Below are positions 20,720-28,447 of a DNA stretch of 64,000 nucleotides, piece after piece. The stretch is taken from the NCBI RefSeq assembly GCF_003989665.1, contig NZ_RZIJ01000001.1, forward strand, positions 248,001 through 312,000. Direction: 5' to 3'. Numbering within the stretch: the first letter of the stretch is position 1; each line of letters begins with the position of its first letter. The notes beneath the pieces are model-generated. The model saw only the letters and a list, made by a program, of their open reading frames with translations, was not told where the DNA came from and ran no database searches. Position numbers and translations under genes: made by a program. This DNA comes from Azospirillum doebereinerae. GTDB lineage: Bacteria; Pseudomonadota; Alphaproteobacteria; Azospirillales; Azospirillaceae.

Positions 20720-23170
20720 ATGGCTGATCTCAAGGAATCCGGCCACGGCGCCAGCGCGCCGCCCCAACCGCACTACACCGTCGACGCCCTGCTGCCGACC
20801 GAGGCGCAGGCGATCCTGCGGCAGGAGGCCGCCGTCTGGGCCGGCGCGGCTCTCGCCGGCCCGTCCGGGAGCGCCCGGACCGTGATCGGCATCCGGGGGG
20901 CCGCCGGCCTGGGAAAATCGACAACCCTGCTCGAGGCCGTCCTGCCGCTGCTGCGCGCCGGCCTCCGGGTGGCGTTCTTCGTCCCACGTCACAACCTCGG
21001 GACCGAGCTGGCCGAGAAGACCCTCGCCAACCTCGAGGCCGTCGGCGCGGCCGAACGTGGGGATTCCGACCCGTTGGCGTTCTGGGAACCGCCGGCACCC
21101 CTGCCGCCCGTCGGCGTCCTGCGCGGACGGGAGGCGATCGACGACGCTGGCGCGGCGGTCTGCGGCCGGGCCGCCCTCGTCAAGGCGCTCCATGGGAAAG
21201 GCCTGTCCGCCTACCGCAATCTGTGCGAGCGCGTTGCCGTTCAGGACGGGGCGCCGATCACCCTCCGCTGCCCGATCGCGCACCGCTGCGCCCACTATGA
21301 CCAGTCGAACGACATCCGGCCGGGCCTGTTCTTCGCGCCGCACGCCTACCTGACGATGCCGGCGCCCAGCGGGCAGCGGAAGCCCGACGCGGTCATCATC
21401 GACGAAAGCTGGTGGCAGGTCGCCATCAAGGAGCGCAGCATCACCCTTGATGACTGGCTGGCCGACCGGGTCTGGCTGGGCGACGCTCCCGTCGACGAGG
21501 ACGACGTCACCCTCGGACCAGCCCGTGCCTGGCTGGTCAGGCGCGCCGGCCTCGCCCACCAGCTCATGCTCGCCGGCACCGCCCCGGCCGACTGGCCTCG
21601 CCACGGCCTGACGGCCGACGACTGCCGACGGGCCGCGCGGCTGGAGGGTGAAAGCGCCACGCCGGCCATCGACCCGGCGATGGCGGACACCGCCATCGGC
21701 GCCGTCCTGGCGGCCCATACCCCCACGCCGGCCTCCCGCCTCGCCGGCCTGTGGCGCGCCCTCGCCATGGAGATCAAGACCGCCCGCCCCGCGCTCCACT
21801 CCGTGACCCTGGGCAAGGCCGGTCCCGCCAATGCCCGCCGGACCGTCATCGCCTGGTTCAAGCGATCCGACCTGCGCGGCGTCCCGGCCGAGGCCCCGGT
21901 CCTGCTGCTGGACGCCTCGATGGACCCGGAGATCGTCAGCCTCTGGTTCCCGACCATCCGCATCGTCTGGCTCGACGTCGAGCGCAAGGCCTGCGTCGTC
22001 GGTCTGGCCGACCGCGCCCTGGGTCGATCGTCCCTGGTAGAGCTCGCCAACGAGGACGGCGGCTCCGCCGCCGGCCGGACGTTCGCCCGCAACAACCGGC
22101 GCGCCCTGGCCGCCCTGTTCGAGGTCGTCAGCGCGACCGCCGGGCCGACGCTGCTGGCGACGTACAAGGCCATTCTTCCGACTCTGCGGGATCACGAGGA
22201 CACGGCCGACACCGTCGCCCGCGCCGTCGCCAAGGGCTCCGCCCTCGGGCATCTGGGCGGCCTGCGCGGCTCGGATGCCTACCGCGCTTACGCCGCCGTC
22301 ATCGTTGCCGGCCGCCTGCAGGCGACCGTCCTCGCCGTCGAGAACATCGCCCGGGCCCTGTACTTCGACGCGGACACGCCGCTGGCCTTCCTGGGGGCGA
22401 ACCGTCTGCCGAAGGTGGAGCGCCGGCGCCGCATGCGGGATGATTCCGACTCTGTGGCCCTGGTCGAAGCCCACCCCGACCCCCGCATCCAGGCCGTCCT
22501 CGAGCAGTGCCGGGAGCGCGAGCTGGAGCAGGTGCTCGACCGCCTCCGCCTGATTCACCGGGACCGCCCCGCCCTGGTGATCGTCGCTTCCTCCGTCGTG
22601 CTGGACCTCACGTACGACGCCGTCCTGCCATGGTCCGACCTGACGCCGTCGCGCGCCGTGTCCGCCCTGGTGCGCGGGGGCGTTCTGCCGGCGAACGCGG
22701 GCCTGCGCGCCGCCGCGTTCCCGGACCTCTGGGCCAGCGCGGACGCTGCCAAGAAGGACGGCCAGCGAACGGGCCAATTGGGGGACAATCCCCTGTGGGA
22801 ACTTATACAGAGAGCTTTGTCCCCCAATTGCGGCGCGGCGAAGACCCTGGCGGTGGACGCGACCTACCGGCGGGCCGGGGTGCGCGGCCTGCCGAGCGCC
22901 GCCAAGGTCCTCGCCGGCCTGACGGACGCTGAGATCACGGCGGCGCTGGAGGCGCTCCACGGCGGGGCGATCACGGGCCTTCAGGTTGCCCGTCCGGTCA
23001 CGGTGGAGGCCGTTCCAGAGGATCCGGCGGGTGCGCCGGAGCCGCATGCCCATCTGCCCGCCGTCGGCGGGATCGTCGTTCCCTTCCCGGACGCCAACGC
23101 CGGCGCCGGCCGCACCGGTGCTGGATCCAACGGCGGCGCCCGGCTCCGCCCGCGGATTTCCGCCGCGTAG
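20720..23170 (+). CDS. Helicase-like P-loop protein of the mobilizable element
   Basis: 816 residues from the ATG at 20720. Walker A is GAAGLGKSTT (~60), with AFFVPRHNLGTELAE after it (motif Ia type) and DAVIIDESWW (~228) as Walker B. A Cys/His cluster LRCPIAHRCAHYDQ (~191-204) lies between them, as in iron-sulfur SF2 helicases, though it has only two Cys. Later segments VLLLDASMDPEIV and HLGGLRGSDAYRAYAAVIVAGRL fit motifs III-VI of replication-type SF2 helicases in plasmids. Likely a replication or transfer helicase; exact role unknown. A 14-bp inverted repeat lies inside the 3' third of the gene. Confidence 0.72.
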   Translation: MADLKESGHGASAPPQPHYTVDALLPTEAQAILRQEAAVWAGAALAGPSGSARTVIGIRGAAGLGKSTTLLEAVLPLLRAGLRVAFFVPRHNLGTELAEKTLANLEAVGAAERGDSDPLAFWEPPAPLPPVGVLRGREAIDDAGAAVCGRAALVKALHGKGLSAYRNLCERVAVQDGAPITLRCPIAHRCAHYDQSNDIRPGLFFAPHAYLTMPAPSGQRKPDAVIIDESWWQVAIKERSITLDDWLADRVWLGDAPVDEDDVTLGPARAWLVRRAGLAHQLMLAGTAPADWPRHGLTADDCRRAARLEGESATPAIDPAMADTAIGAVLAAHTPTPASRLAGLWRALAMEIKTARPALHSVTLGKAGPANARRTVIAWFKRSDLRGVPAEAPVLLLDASMDPEIVSLWFPTIRIVWLDVERKACVVGLADRALGRSSLVELANEDGGSAAGRTFARNNRRALAALFEVVSATAGPTLLATYKAILPTLRDHEDTADTVARAVAKGSALGHLGGLRGSDAYRAYAAVIVAGRLQATVLAVENIARALYFDADTPLAFLGANRLPKVERRRRMRDDSDSVALVEAHPDPRIQAVLEQCRERELEQVLDRLRLIHRDRPALVIVASSVVLDLTYDAVLPWSDLTPSRAVSALVRGGVLPANAGLRAAAFPDLWASADAAKKDGQRTGQLGDNPLWELIQRALSPNCGAAKTLAVDATYRRAGVRGLPSAAKVLAGLTDAEITAALEALHGGAITGLQVARPVTVEAVPEDPAGAPEPHAHLPAVGGIVVPFPDANAGAGRTGAGSNGGARLRPRISAA
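22775..22830. repeat. Perfect inverted repeat inside the helicase-like gene
   Basis: CAATTGGGGGACAA (22775-22788) and its exact complement TTGTCCCCCAATTG (22817-22830) flank a locally AT-rich 28-bp loop with ACTTATACAGAG. It lies within codons of the 816-aa protein, in frame. It may be an inserted palindromic element, a regulatory hairpin or an origin-like structure. Confidence 0.6.
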
Positions 23171-23389
23171 CCGTCCATCGGACTCCCGTCCGCAGCCGAT
23201 CGCTCCGCCTCGCCGGCGGGGCGACGGGTGATCGACCAGATGCCCTTGGCGTTGGGGCCGGCGCCGATGCGACGCCACGCTCTGGATGCCCTCCCGCCGG
23301 CAGTGCCTGGGCTTGGCGCGGAGCGATCACGCCGCCGGTCTCGAGCCCCGCCGCGCGTGCCGCCGGCACTCCGGCTCCGGCCGGGGGGT

Positions 23390-23410
23390 GGCGGGGGGTG
23401 TCCCCCCGCC
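23390..23410. other. GC-rich hairpin in the 508-bp gap before mobA
   Basis: GGCGGGGGG/CCCCCCGCC with a 3-nt loop: a perfect 9-bp stem without a T-run. The 23171-23678 gap holds this hairpin and the oriT candidate and no convincing gene. Confidence 0.4.
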
Positions 23411-23569
23411 CCATTCCAGATCGGCTGCGGCGCCCGGTTCGACCGGCCCATCCCGGGACCGGAATGGCACCACCGTCACACGCTGACATCCACGCCCGCC
23501 CATCCTCGCCCGTTGCGAAGGAATCGGCCGCCGCCATCTCCCCGACCCAGAGCGGGCCGCGGCGGAGGG

Positions 23570-23605
23570 GGTAAGGCGCACTTGTGGGATTAGTCCCTGC
23601 GGGAC
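23570..23605 (-). other. oriT candidate (MOBQ/RSF1010-like nic region)
   Basis: On the minus strand a hairpin GTCCCGCAGGGAC (23593-23605) is followed by CAAGTGCGCCTTACCCCC (23567-23584). Hairpin followed by AAGTGCGCC is the layout of the RSF1010 nic region (TAAGTGCGCCCT). It sits about 75-110 bp upstream of a MobA/MobL relaxase gene, where such an oriT is expected. Assignment is by pattern only. Confidence 0.6.
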
Positions 23606-23678
23606 GCCGTGCTGCGCCCGGCTCCTAATCCCCCCGTCCGCCGCAGCCCGCGCCGCTCACAGTTGGGGGAGGGGAAGG

Positions 23679-25583
23679 ATGACCGAGCCGCGGGCCGAAG
23701 CGCCCTTCACCTGCTCGGCCTCCTTCATCGGCAAGGAGGGTCACGGCGACGCCGCCGTCGGTGTCGCCAAGGCGCACATCGACTACATCACCCGCGCGTC
23801 CGCGCTGACGGAGATCGTCGCCGTCGGCGCGGTCCCGGAGGACGGGGCGCCGGTCGGTCGGTTGCGCGCCTTCGCCAAGGCGGAGATCGACCGCAAGGCG
23901 GCCAGCCGGAGCAACGCCCGCGTCATCGACAAGATCGTCGTCGCGATCCCCTACGAGGTCCCCGACGCCCGCCGCGGCGAGCTGCTGCGCGCCTTCATCC
24001 TGGAGCTCGCCGGCGTCGACACCGTGGCCGGCCTCGGGGAGGCGGTCGCCTTTGCCGCCATCCACGGCGACCCGGCGAACCCGCACGCCCACCTCGCCCT
24101 GATGGACGGCAAGGAGCCGAAGGCCGCGGCGCGCCGGCGGGCCAAGGCCTCCGGAGCGCAGCGCGTCCGGCAGCGCGACGTCTTCAGGCTGTCCGAGAAG
24201 GATGCCGTGGAGCGCATCCGGGAGATCTGGGAAGCGGTCGCCAACCGCTTCCTCGAGGATCTCGGCGCGCCCGCGCGCATCGACCGTCGCAGCCTGGAGG
24301 CCCGCGGGATCGCCCGCCTCCCGACGGCCCATGAGGGGCCGAAACGCCGCGCCCTCGTCGCGAAGGTCCACGCGGCCGAGGGGCCTGCGGCGGCCGCCGA
24401 CATCATTCACATCGACCCGAGGATGGAACCCATGCGCGCCAATGCCCTTGCCGCCCGCGCCAACGCGGTCCTCGCCGCGGAGGCGACCCGGACCGCCAGC
24501 ATCCAGGATGCCGAACGGCGCGCCGCCGCCGCCGAGACCACGGCGGAACGCGAGCGGCAATCCCGCGCGGAAGCCGAGGCCCGGGCCGAGCGGGAGCGTG
24601 CGGCGAAGGACGCCCTGGCCGCCCGCGCCGCCCGTGCGGAGGCCATCCTGCGCGACACCGAGGCGGCGCTCGCGCCGGTCGCCACGGCGGTGGCGGCGCC
24701 CCTCCGGCTGACCGACCCGCTGGCCGCCAAGGTGCTGGCGACCGCCCGCGCCTCCTACGCGGCCGGCGCCAGGAAGGCCGGAACCAAGGCCGCCGACCGG
24801 GTCGCCAAGGCGACCACCTGCGCCAGCAGGGAGGCCGCGCGGGCCGACGGCTGGGAGGCGGAGGCGCTGGAGCGCGGGCGGTTGGCCGAGGAGGCGAGCC
24901 GCACCGCCAGCCGGCTGCGCCGTACGCTCGAGGACGAGCGGGAGGCCCTTGCCGACGCCGAAAGCCGCGCCGCCGACGAGGCCACCGCCCGCGCCGCGGC
25001 CGACGCCCGGGAGGCCGCGGCGGCGACACGCGCCACCGCCGCGGAAGCGGGGCTTGAGGCCGCGCGCGCCGACATGGCGGCCGCCCGGCGGCGGGAGTCG
25101 TCCCAGCGGGAACGAAGCGAGCGGCTCAGGGCGCGTCTGGCCCACGCGCGGGGCCTCCTCGACGAGATCGACACCGCGATGGCCGGCGTCGAGGCGAGGG
25201 AGGACGTCCGCATCCCGGACTCGGTCCCGCTTCCCGCCCGCGTCGCCCAGATCATCGACGCCGTGCGGCGCACCGCCTACCGCCGGGGCCTGACCGAGGG
25301 CGCGCGCCGGATGCGCCGGCGCGCCGCCACCATCGCCCGCTGGCTGTGGGAGCGTCTCGTCAAGCGCCGCGAGGAGGCGGAGCAGGCCAAGGCGATCGTC
25401 GCCGCCATGGCCGCCGGCGAACTGACCGGGCGTGGGCCGGACTGGCTCACGCTCCCGGAGTGGCTGCGGGCGCGGGCGCTTTCCAACCTCGTCCGGAACG
25501 GCGAGCTCACCGTTCCGGAGCCGCCCGGCCCCGCCAGGGTCATCCCGTTTCCCGGCCGCAACCGCGACGATCGGGTCCGCTGA
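23679..25583 (+). CDS. mobA: MobA/MobL family relaxase
   Basis: Nicks oriT and pilots the DNA strand during mobilization. The 634-residue protein has the N-terminal relaxase fold: IDYITR (~28-33), the helix region ARVIDKIVVAIP, and the HUH metal motif in HGDPANPHAHLAL (~128-139). Then DVFRLSEKDAVERIREIWEAVANRF and RIDRRSLEARGI, typical of MobA/L. Residues ~260-540 form a very long Ala/Arg/Glu-rich coiled coil in place of the primase domain of RSF1010 MobA. Near the C-terminus GRGPDWLTLPEWLR is notable. A GGGGAAGG site precedes the ATG. Confidence 0.88.
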   Translation: MTEPRAEAPFTCSASFIGKEGHGDAAVGVAKAHIDYITRASALTEIVAVGAVPEDGAPVGRLRAFAKAEIDRKAASRSNARVIDKIVVAIPYEVPDARRGELLRAFILELAGVDTVAGLGEAVAFAAIHGDPANPHAHLALMDGKEPKAAARRRAKASGAQRVRQRDVFRLSEKDAVERIREIWEAVANRFLEDLGAPARIDRRSLEARGIARLPTAHEGPKRRALVAKVHAAEGPAAAADIIHIDPRMEPMRANALAARANAVLAAEATRTASIQDAERRAAAAETTAERERQSRAEAEARAERERAAKDALAARAARAEAILRDTEAALAPVATAVAAPLRLTDPLAAKVLATARASYAAGARKAGTKAADRVAKATTCASREAARADGWEAEALERGRLAEEASRTASRLRRTLEDEREALADAESRAADEATARAAADAREAAAATRATAAEAGLEAARADMAAARRRESSQRERSERLRARLAHARGLLDEIDTAMAGVEAREDVRIPDSVPLPARVAQIIDAVRRTAYRRGLTEGARRMRRRAATIARWLWERLVKRREEAEQAKAIVAAMAAGELTGRGPDWLTLPEWLRARALSNLVRNGELTVPEPPGPARVIPFPGRNRDDRVR

Positions 25584-25678
25584 CGCAGGGCTGGGGAGAA
25601 CACCTGATGGCTCGGCCGGTTCGGTCGCCGGGGCTCGTTCCGGACGGACCGCTTTCGGCGGGTGCGGACCGCTGCCCA

Positions 25679-25722
25679 TCACATTCGCAATGTTCCGTAC
25701 ATTCGCAACATTGCGAATGTGA
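25679..25722. promoter_or_regulatory. Palindromic operator candidate upstream of kfrA
   Basis: A perfect 16-bp inverted repeat (arms TCACATTCGCAATGTT at 25679-25694 and its complement at 25707-25722), with a 12-nt spacer containing a further ACATTCGC. It ends about 80 bp upstream of the KfrA-like gene. KfrA proteins of IncP/IncU plasmids repress their own promoter by binding such repeats; that role here is inferred. Confidence 0.7.
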
Positions 25723-25801
25723 CGGGCAGCTTTGGGAATGTTGTGGACAGCTCCGGGAACGGCCCCAACTCCGATCCTGAACACAGACCGAGGAGGCGAT
25801 C

Positions 25802-26794
25802 ATGGCAAACAGGAAAGTGGTGACCCGGGAAGCGGTCGATGAGGCGATCCAAGCGCTCAAGGCGCAGGGGCGCAGCGTGTCCGCGACCGCGATCCAGGGG
25901 TTGATCGGCGGAACACGGGCGACGATCAACGCCGTCCTGAGCGACATCAGCGTCGAGGAGAACAGCCACCACGAGGCGCCCCAACCCAGCGTGGGCGAGC
26001 CGGCCATCATCGACGCGTCGGCGGATACGCCGGCCGGACTGCCGGCTGCGGTTGTCACCCATGTGGAAGCCCTGATGGTGTCCGTGGCCGATACCCTGAC
26101 CGCGACCATCCGCCATGAACGGGAGCGCGCCCGCCAGGAACGGGATGCCGAGCGGGAGGTTCATCGGGCCGCTCTGGAATCCGAGCGCTCGGCCGGGGAA
26201 GCCCGCGCCAAGGTTCTGCAGGGTCAGATCAATGACCTCTCGACGTTGCGCGCCGAGATGAGGGGCCAACTCGCGGAGGCCGGCGCCGAGCAGGAGGCCC
26301 TCCAGGAGGTCCTCGAGGCGAAGGACGCGGAACGCCGGGAGATGGAGGTCGCCCTCGATCGCGCCAACGCCCTGGGCGACGAACTGACCGCCTCGTTGGA
26401 CGTCGAACGCAACCTGGTGAACGAGATCAAGATGGACCTGCTGCGCGCCCAGGCCGACGCCGCCGAACTGCGGGGTCGCTTCGAGCAGCGCGCGGACGAT
26501 CTGGAGCAAGTCACGGCCGAGGCCCGCGCCTGCCTGACCCGCGCCGTCCTGGCCGAGGCCAACGCCACCCGTCTCGCCGATGAGCTGAACGAGATGCGGG
26601 CCGCCGCCAAGGAACGGCCCGCCCGCGACCCGGCTCCAAGACCCCGGAAGAGTGGTACCGGCAAGGTTCGCCCACCCGCGCCGGCCGCTGCCAAGGAGCG
26701 GGGTGTCGACGCCGTCGACGCTGCCATAGCCGTGGAGGACAGTCACCCGCCGCTGCCGTTCGGCTCTGCCGGCGGTCCGGTCGGGAGCGCGTGA
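25802..26794 (+). CDS. kfrA: KfrA-like DNA-binding coiled-coil protein
   Basis: 330 residues. The N-terminal domain (VVTREAVDEAIQALKAQGRSVSATAIQGLIGGTRATINAVL, about 5-45, quoted in part) is the KfrA_N winged-helix type of broad-host-range plasmids, and the rest (about 95-280) is a long alpha-helical coiled coil. KfrA acts as autorepressor and in plasmid segregation or stability. Its presence with a relaxase suggests the element has plasmid ancestry. GAGGAGG-type spacing (CCGAGGAGGCGATC) precedes the ATG. A large palindrome lies upstream. Confidence 0.85.
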   Translation: MANRKVVTREAVDEAIQALKAQGRSVSATAIQGLIGGTRATINAVLSDISVEENSHHEAPQPSVGEPAIIDASADTPAGLPAAVVTHVEALMVSVADTLTATIRHERERARQERDAEREVHRAALESERSAGEARAKVLQGQINDLSTLRAEMRGQLAEAGAEQEALQEVLEAKDAERREMEVALDRANALGDELTASLDVERNLVNEIKMDLLRAQADAAELRGRFEQRADDLEQVTAEARACLTRAVLAEANATRLADELNEMRAAAKERPARDPAPRPRKSGTGKVRPPAPAAAKERGVDAVDAAIAVEDSHPPLPFGSAGGPVGSA

Positions 26795-26910
26795 CGTCCG
26801 TGTGAAGACGGCCGGCCCGGATCATGCGTCGGGACGGCCGCGGTCAGGGGCATTCTCCTCCCGCCCCGGACGTCGAGTGACGCCATCATATGGCTGGCGC
26901 CGACCTCAAT

Positions 26911-27591
26911 TCAGCCCCAAAAGTCGTCGTCGTCGCGGACGGAGTTCCCCGTCCGAACCCGTTGGGGCGGCGCTGGCTGAGCGGACTGCCACCACCGGGC
27001 ATAGCGCTCAAGGACGACCCGCCGGCGTGTCCGCGGCCGCCTGGCGCGGGTGAACGCTTGCTCGGCCTCGATGCTCAGCGCCGCGTTCAATGGCTGCGGG
27101 AACTGCGGCCATTCGCCTGACGGATACTCCTTCCACAGCTCCTCAAGCGCGCCTTCCTGGTACTCGGCTTGACTTCGGAACGGACGCACGGTGCCGGTGG
27201 GCAGGTCGATCAGCAGCCGATCTCGCCACCAGAGCGCCCGGCCGTTCCTATTGGCGCCGTAGGCCCAGCAGCGGGGCACCACGCCGGCGTCCATCAGCGG
27301 CGCCAAATGCACCGCGTCCCTGTGGGGGACGAAGCCAATCATCCACGGGCCCGCCGGCCACCAAACCTCCACGGCGTTGCGGTCATACGGGTTCACCGGA
27401 TCACGCCGCAGGGCCAGGGGTTCCCACGCACCAGGCAACGTGCCCATCTCCTCAAGCCCGCCAAGGTCGTGGTGTGCGCCGCCGGCCAAGAAGAGGTGAA
27501 GCAGGTCACCCACCGGCCGGTCGGTGTGCTGGACGGCTGCGGCTGCGGCCAGCGCGGCCAGCTGGTGCGCCGTCAACGTCGCTCGACTCAT
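26911..27591 (-). CDS. HIRAN-domain-like protein
   Basis: 226 residues. The segment LRRDPVNPYDRNAVEVWW then MIGFVPHRDAVHLAPLMDAG (about 62-102) matches the HIRAN pattern (NPxDxNAVxV...IGYVP...A), a small beta-barrel that binds 3' DNA ends. A basic region RARRPRTRRRVVLERYARWW follows near the C-terminus. No catalytic domain is fused. It overlaps the preceding gene (27588-27938) by 4 bp, so the two are co-translated. A role in handling element or phage DNA ends is inference. Confidence 0.72.
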   Translation of the reverse strand: MSRATLTAHQLAALAAAAAVQHTDRPVGDLLHLFLAGGAHHDLGGLEEMGTLPGAWEPLALRRDPVNPYDRNAVEVWWPAGPWMIGFVPHRDAVHLAPLMDAGVVPRCWAYGANRNGRALWWRDRLLIDLPTGTVRPFRSQAEYQEGALEELWKEYPSGEWPQFPQPLNAALSIEAEQAFTRARRPRTRRRVVLERYARWWQSAQPAPPQRVRTGNSVRDDDDFWG

Positions 27592-27938
27592 GGCGCGCCG
27601 ACGGCGCCGCCGCCCTCCCCGGAGAGCGAGTAGGCCAGCCCCGCGTCGCGACGGCGGGCGTGGGTGACCGCCTTCTCGAAGGGCGTCCGGCGTGGGGCGG
27701 GTGCCTCGGGCGCCCAGGGCAGCAGCTTCGCCAGCCGGGCGGTCTTGAACTCGCCCAGCGACAGGAGTTCGGCAACGTGCCGGAGCCGCGCGACGTCGGC
27801 CGCGCGGACAATCGCCCTGGCGTCGATCAGGCCCGCGACATTCATCGTGGCGCTGCGCCGGCGTGATCGTTCCGCTCGCGTCTGCCGCTCCTCCTCCGGC
27901 AGCGGCGACCGCCCCAGCGTCCTCGTCTTGCCTTCCAC
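27588..27938 (-). CDS. Hypothetical basic protein, coupled to HIRAN gene
   Basis: About 116 residues from a GTG at 27938 behind GGGAGGCTGAG; an in-frame extension to 28019 is possible but lacks a good site. It is Arg-rich at the N-terminus, then helical (DARAIVRAADVARLRHVAELLSLGEFKTARLAKLL). Function unknown. Overlap with the HIRAN gene suggests a shared role. Confidence 0.55.
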   Translation of the reverse strand: MEGKTRTLGRSPLPEEERQTRAERSRRRSATMNVAGLIDARAIVRAADVARLRHVAELLSLGEFKTARLAKLLPWAPEAPAPRRTPFEKAVTHARRRDAGLAYSLSGEGGGAVGAP

Positions 27939-28059
27939 CTCAGCCTCCCTTTCCCGACGGATCACGGAAGCGGATGTGGGGCGCCCAGCCCAGCGACGAT
28001 GAATTTCCTGTGGCGGCACGAGACGGACCTGATCCGATTGTCCGCGTCGGTGGAATCCT

Positions 28060-28340
28060 TCAGGTCGAGCAATCCGGAGCGTTCTCGGCCCCGGCGCCGA
28101 GCGCCGCGTACAGGGCGGTCTTTCCCACCTTGATTCGTGCCGCGACTTCGCGAACGGTAAGGCCCTGAGAGATCAGCGTTCTGGCCCGGCGGAGCTTCTC
28201 CTCCGTCACCACCGGCCTCCGCCCGCCCCGGCAGCCGCGAGCCGCGGCGGCGTCGAGGCCGGCGCGGGTCCGCTCCCGGATGAGGTCGCGCTCGAACTGC
28301 CCGAGGGCGCCGAAGTTGAACCGGCTGCCGGGCGTGATGG
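28060..28340 (-). pseudogene. 3' fragment of a Tn3-type serine recombinase
   Basis: About 93 residues matching only the end of a resolvase/invertase: GALGQFERDLIRERTRAGLDAA, GGRRPVV and the Hin-type HTH LISQGLTVREVAARIKVGKTALYAAL. The entire catalytic domain is missing; upstream codons to 28401 are unrelated. The break point is about 28340, 100 bp from the start of the methyltransferase module. It is a likely scar of the event that brought in that module. Confidence 0.82.
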
Positions 28341-28447
28341 TATTGATCGTTTTCTCACGAGGCCCGGCTAGACGTAAACGAGTCCCCCCGTTACATTCCA
28401 ATTTTTGCTAGAGGCTTGGAGGATCGATCGGTCCAAGAGGAGAGGAA

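Noticed and set aside
19970..23278. 1100-codon minus-strand open frame
   Set aside because: Antisense to the helicase-like gene, which has real motifs; the minus frame has none.
28360..28447. Continuation of the resolvase fragment towards 28401
   Set aside because: The codons upstream of about 28340 do not match the recombinase family, so the similarity ends there.
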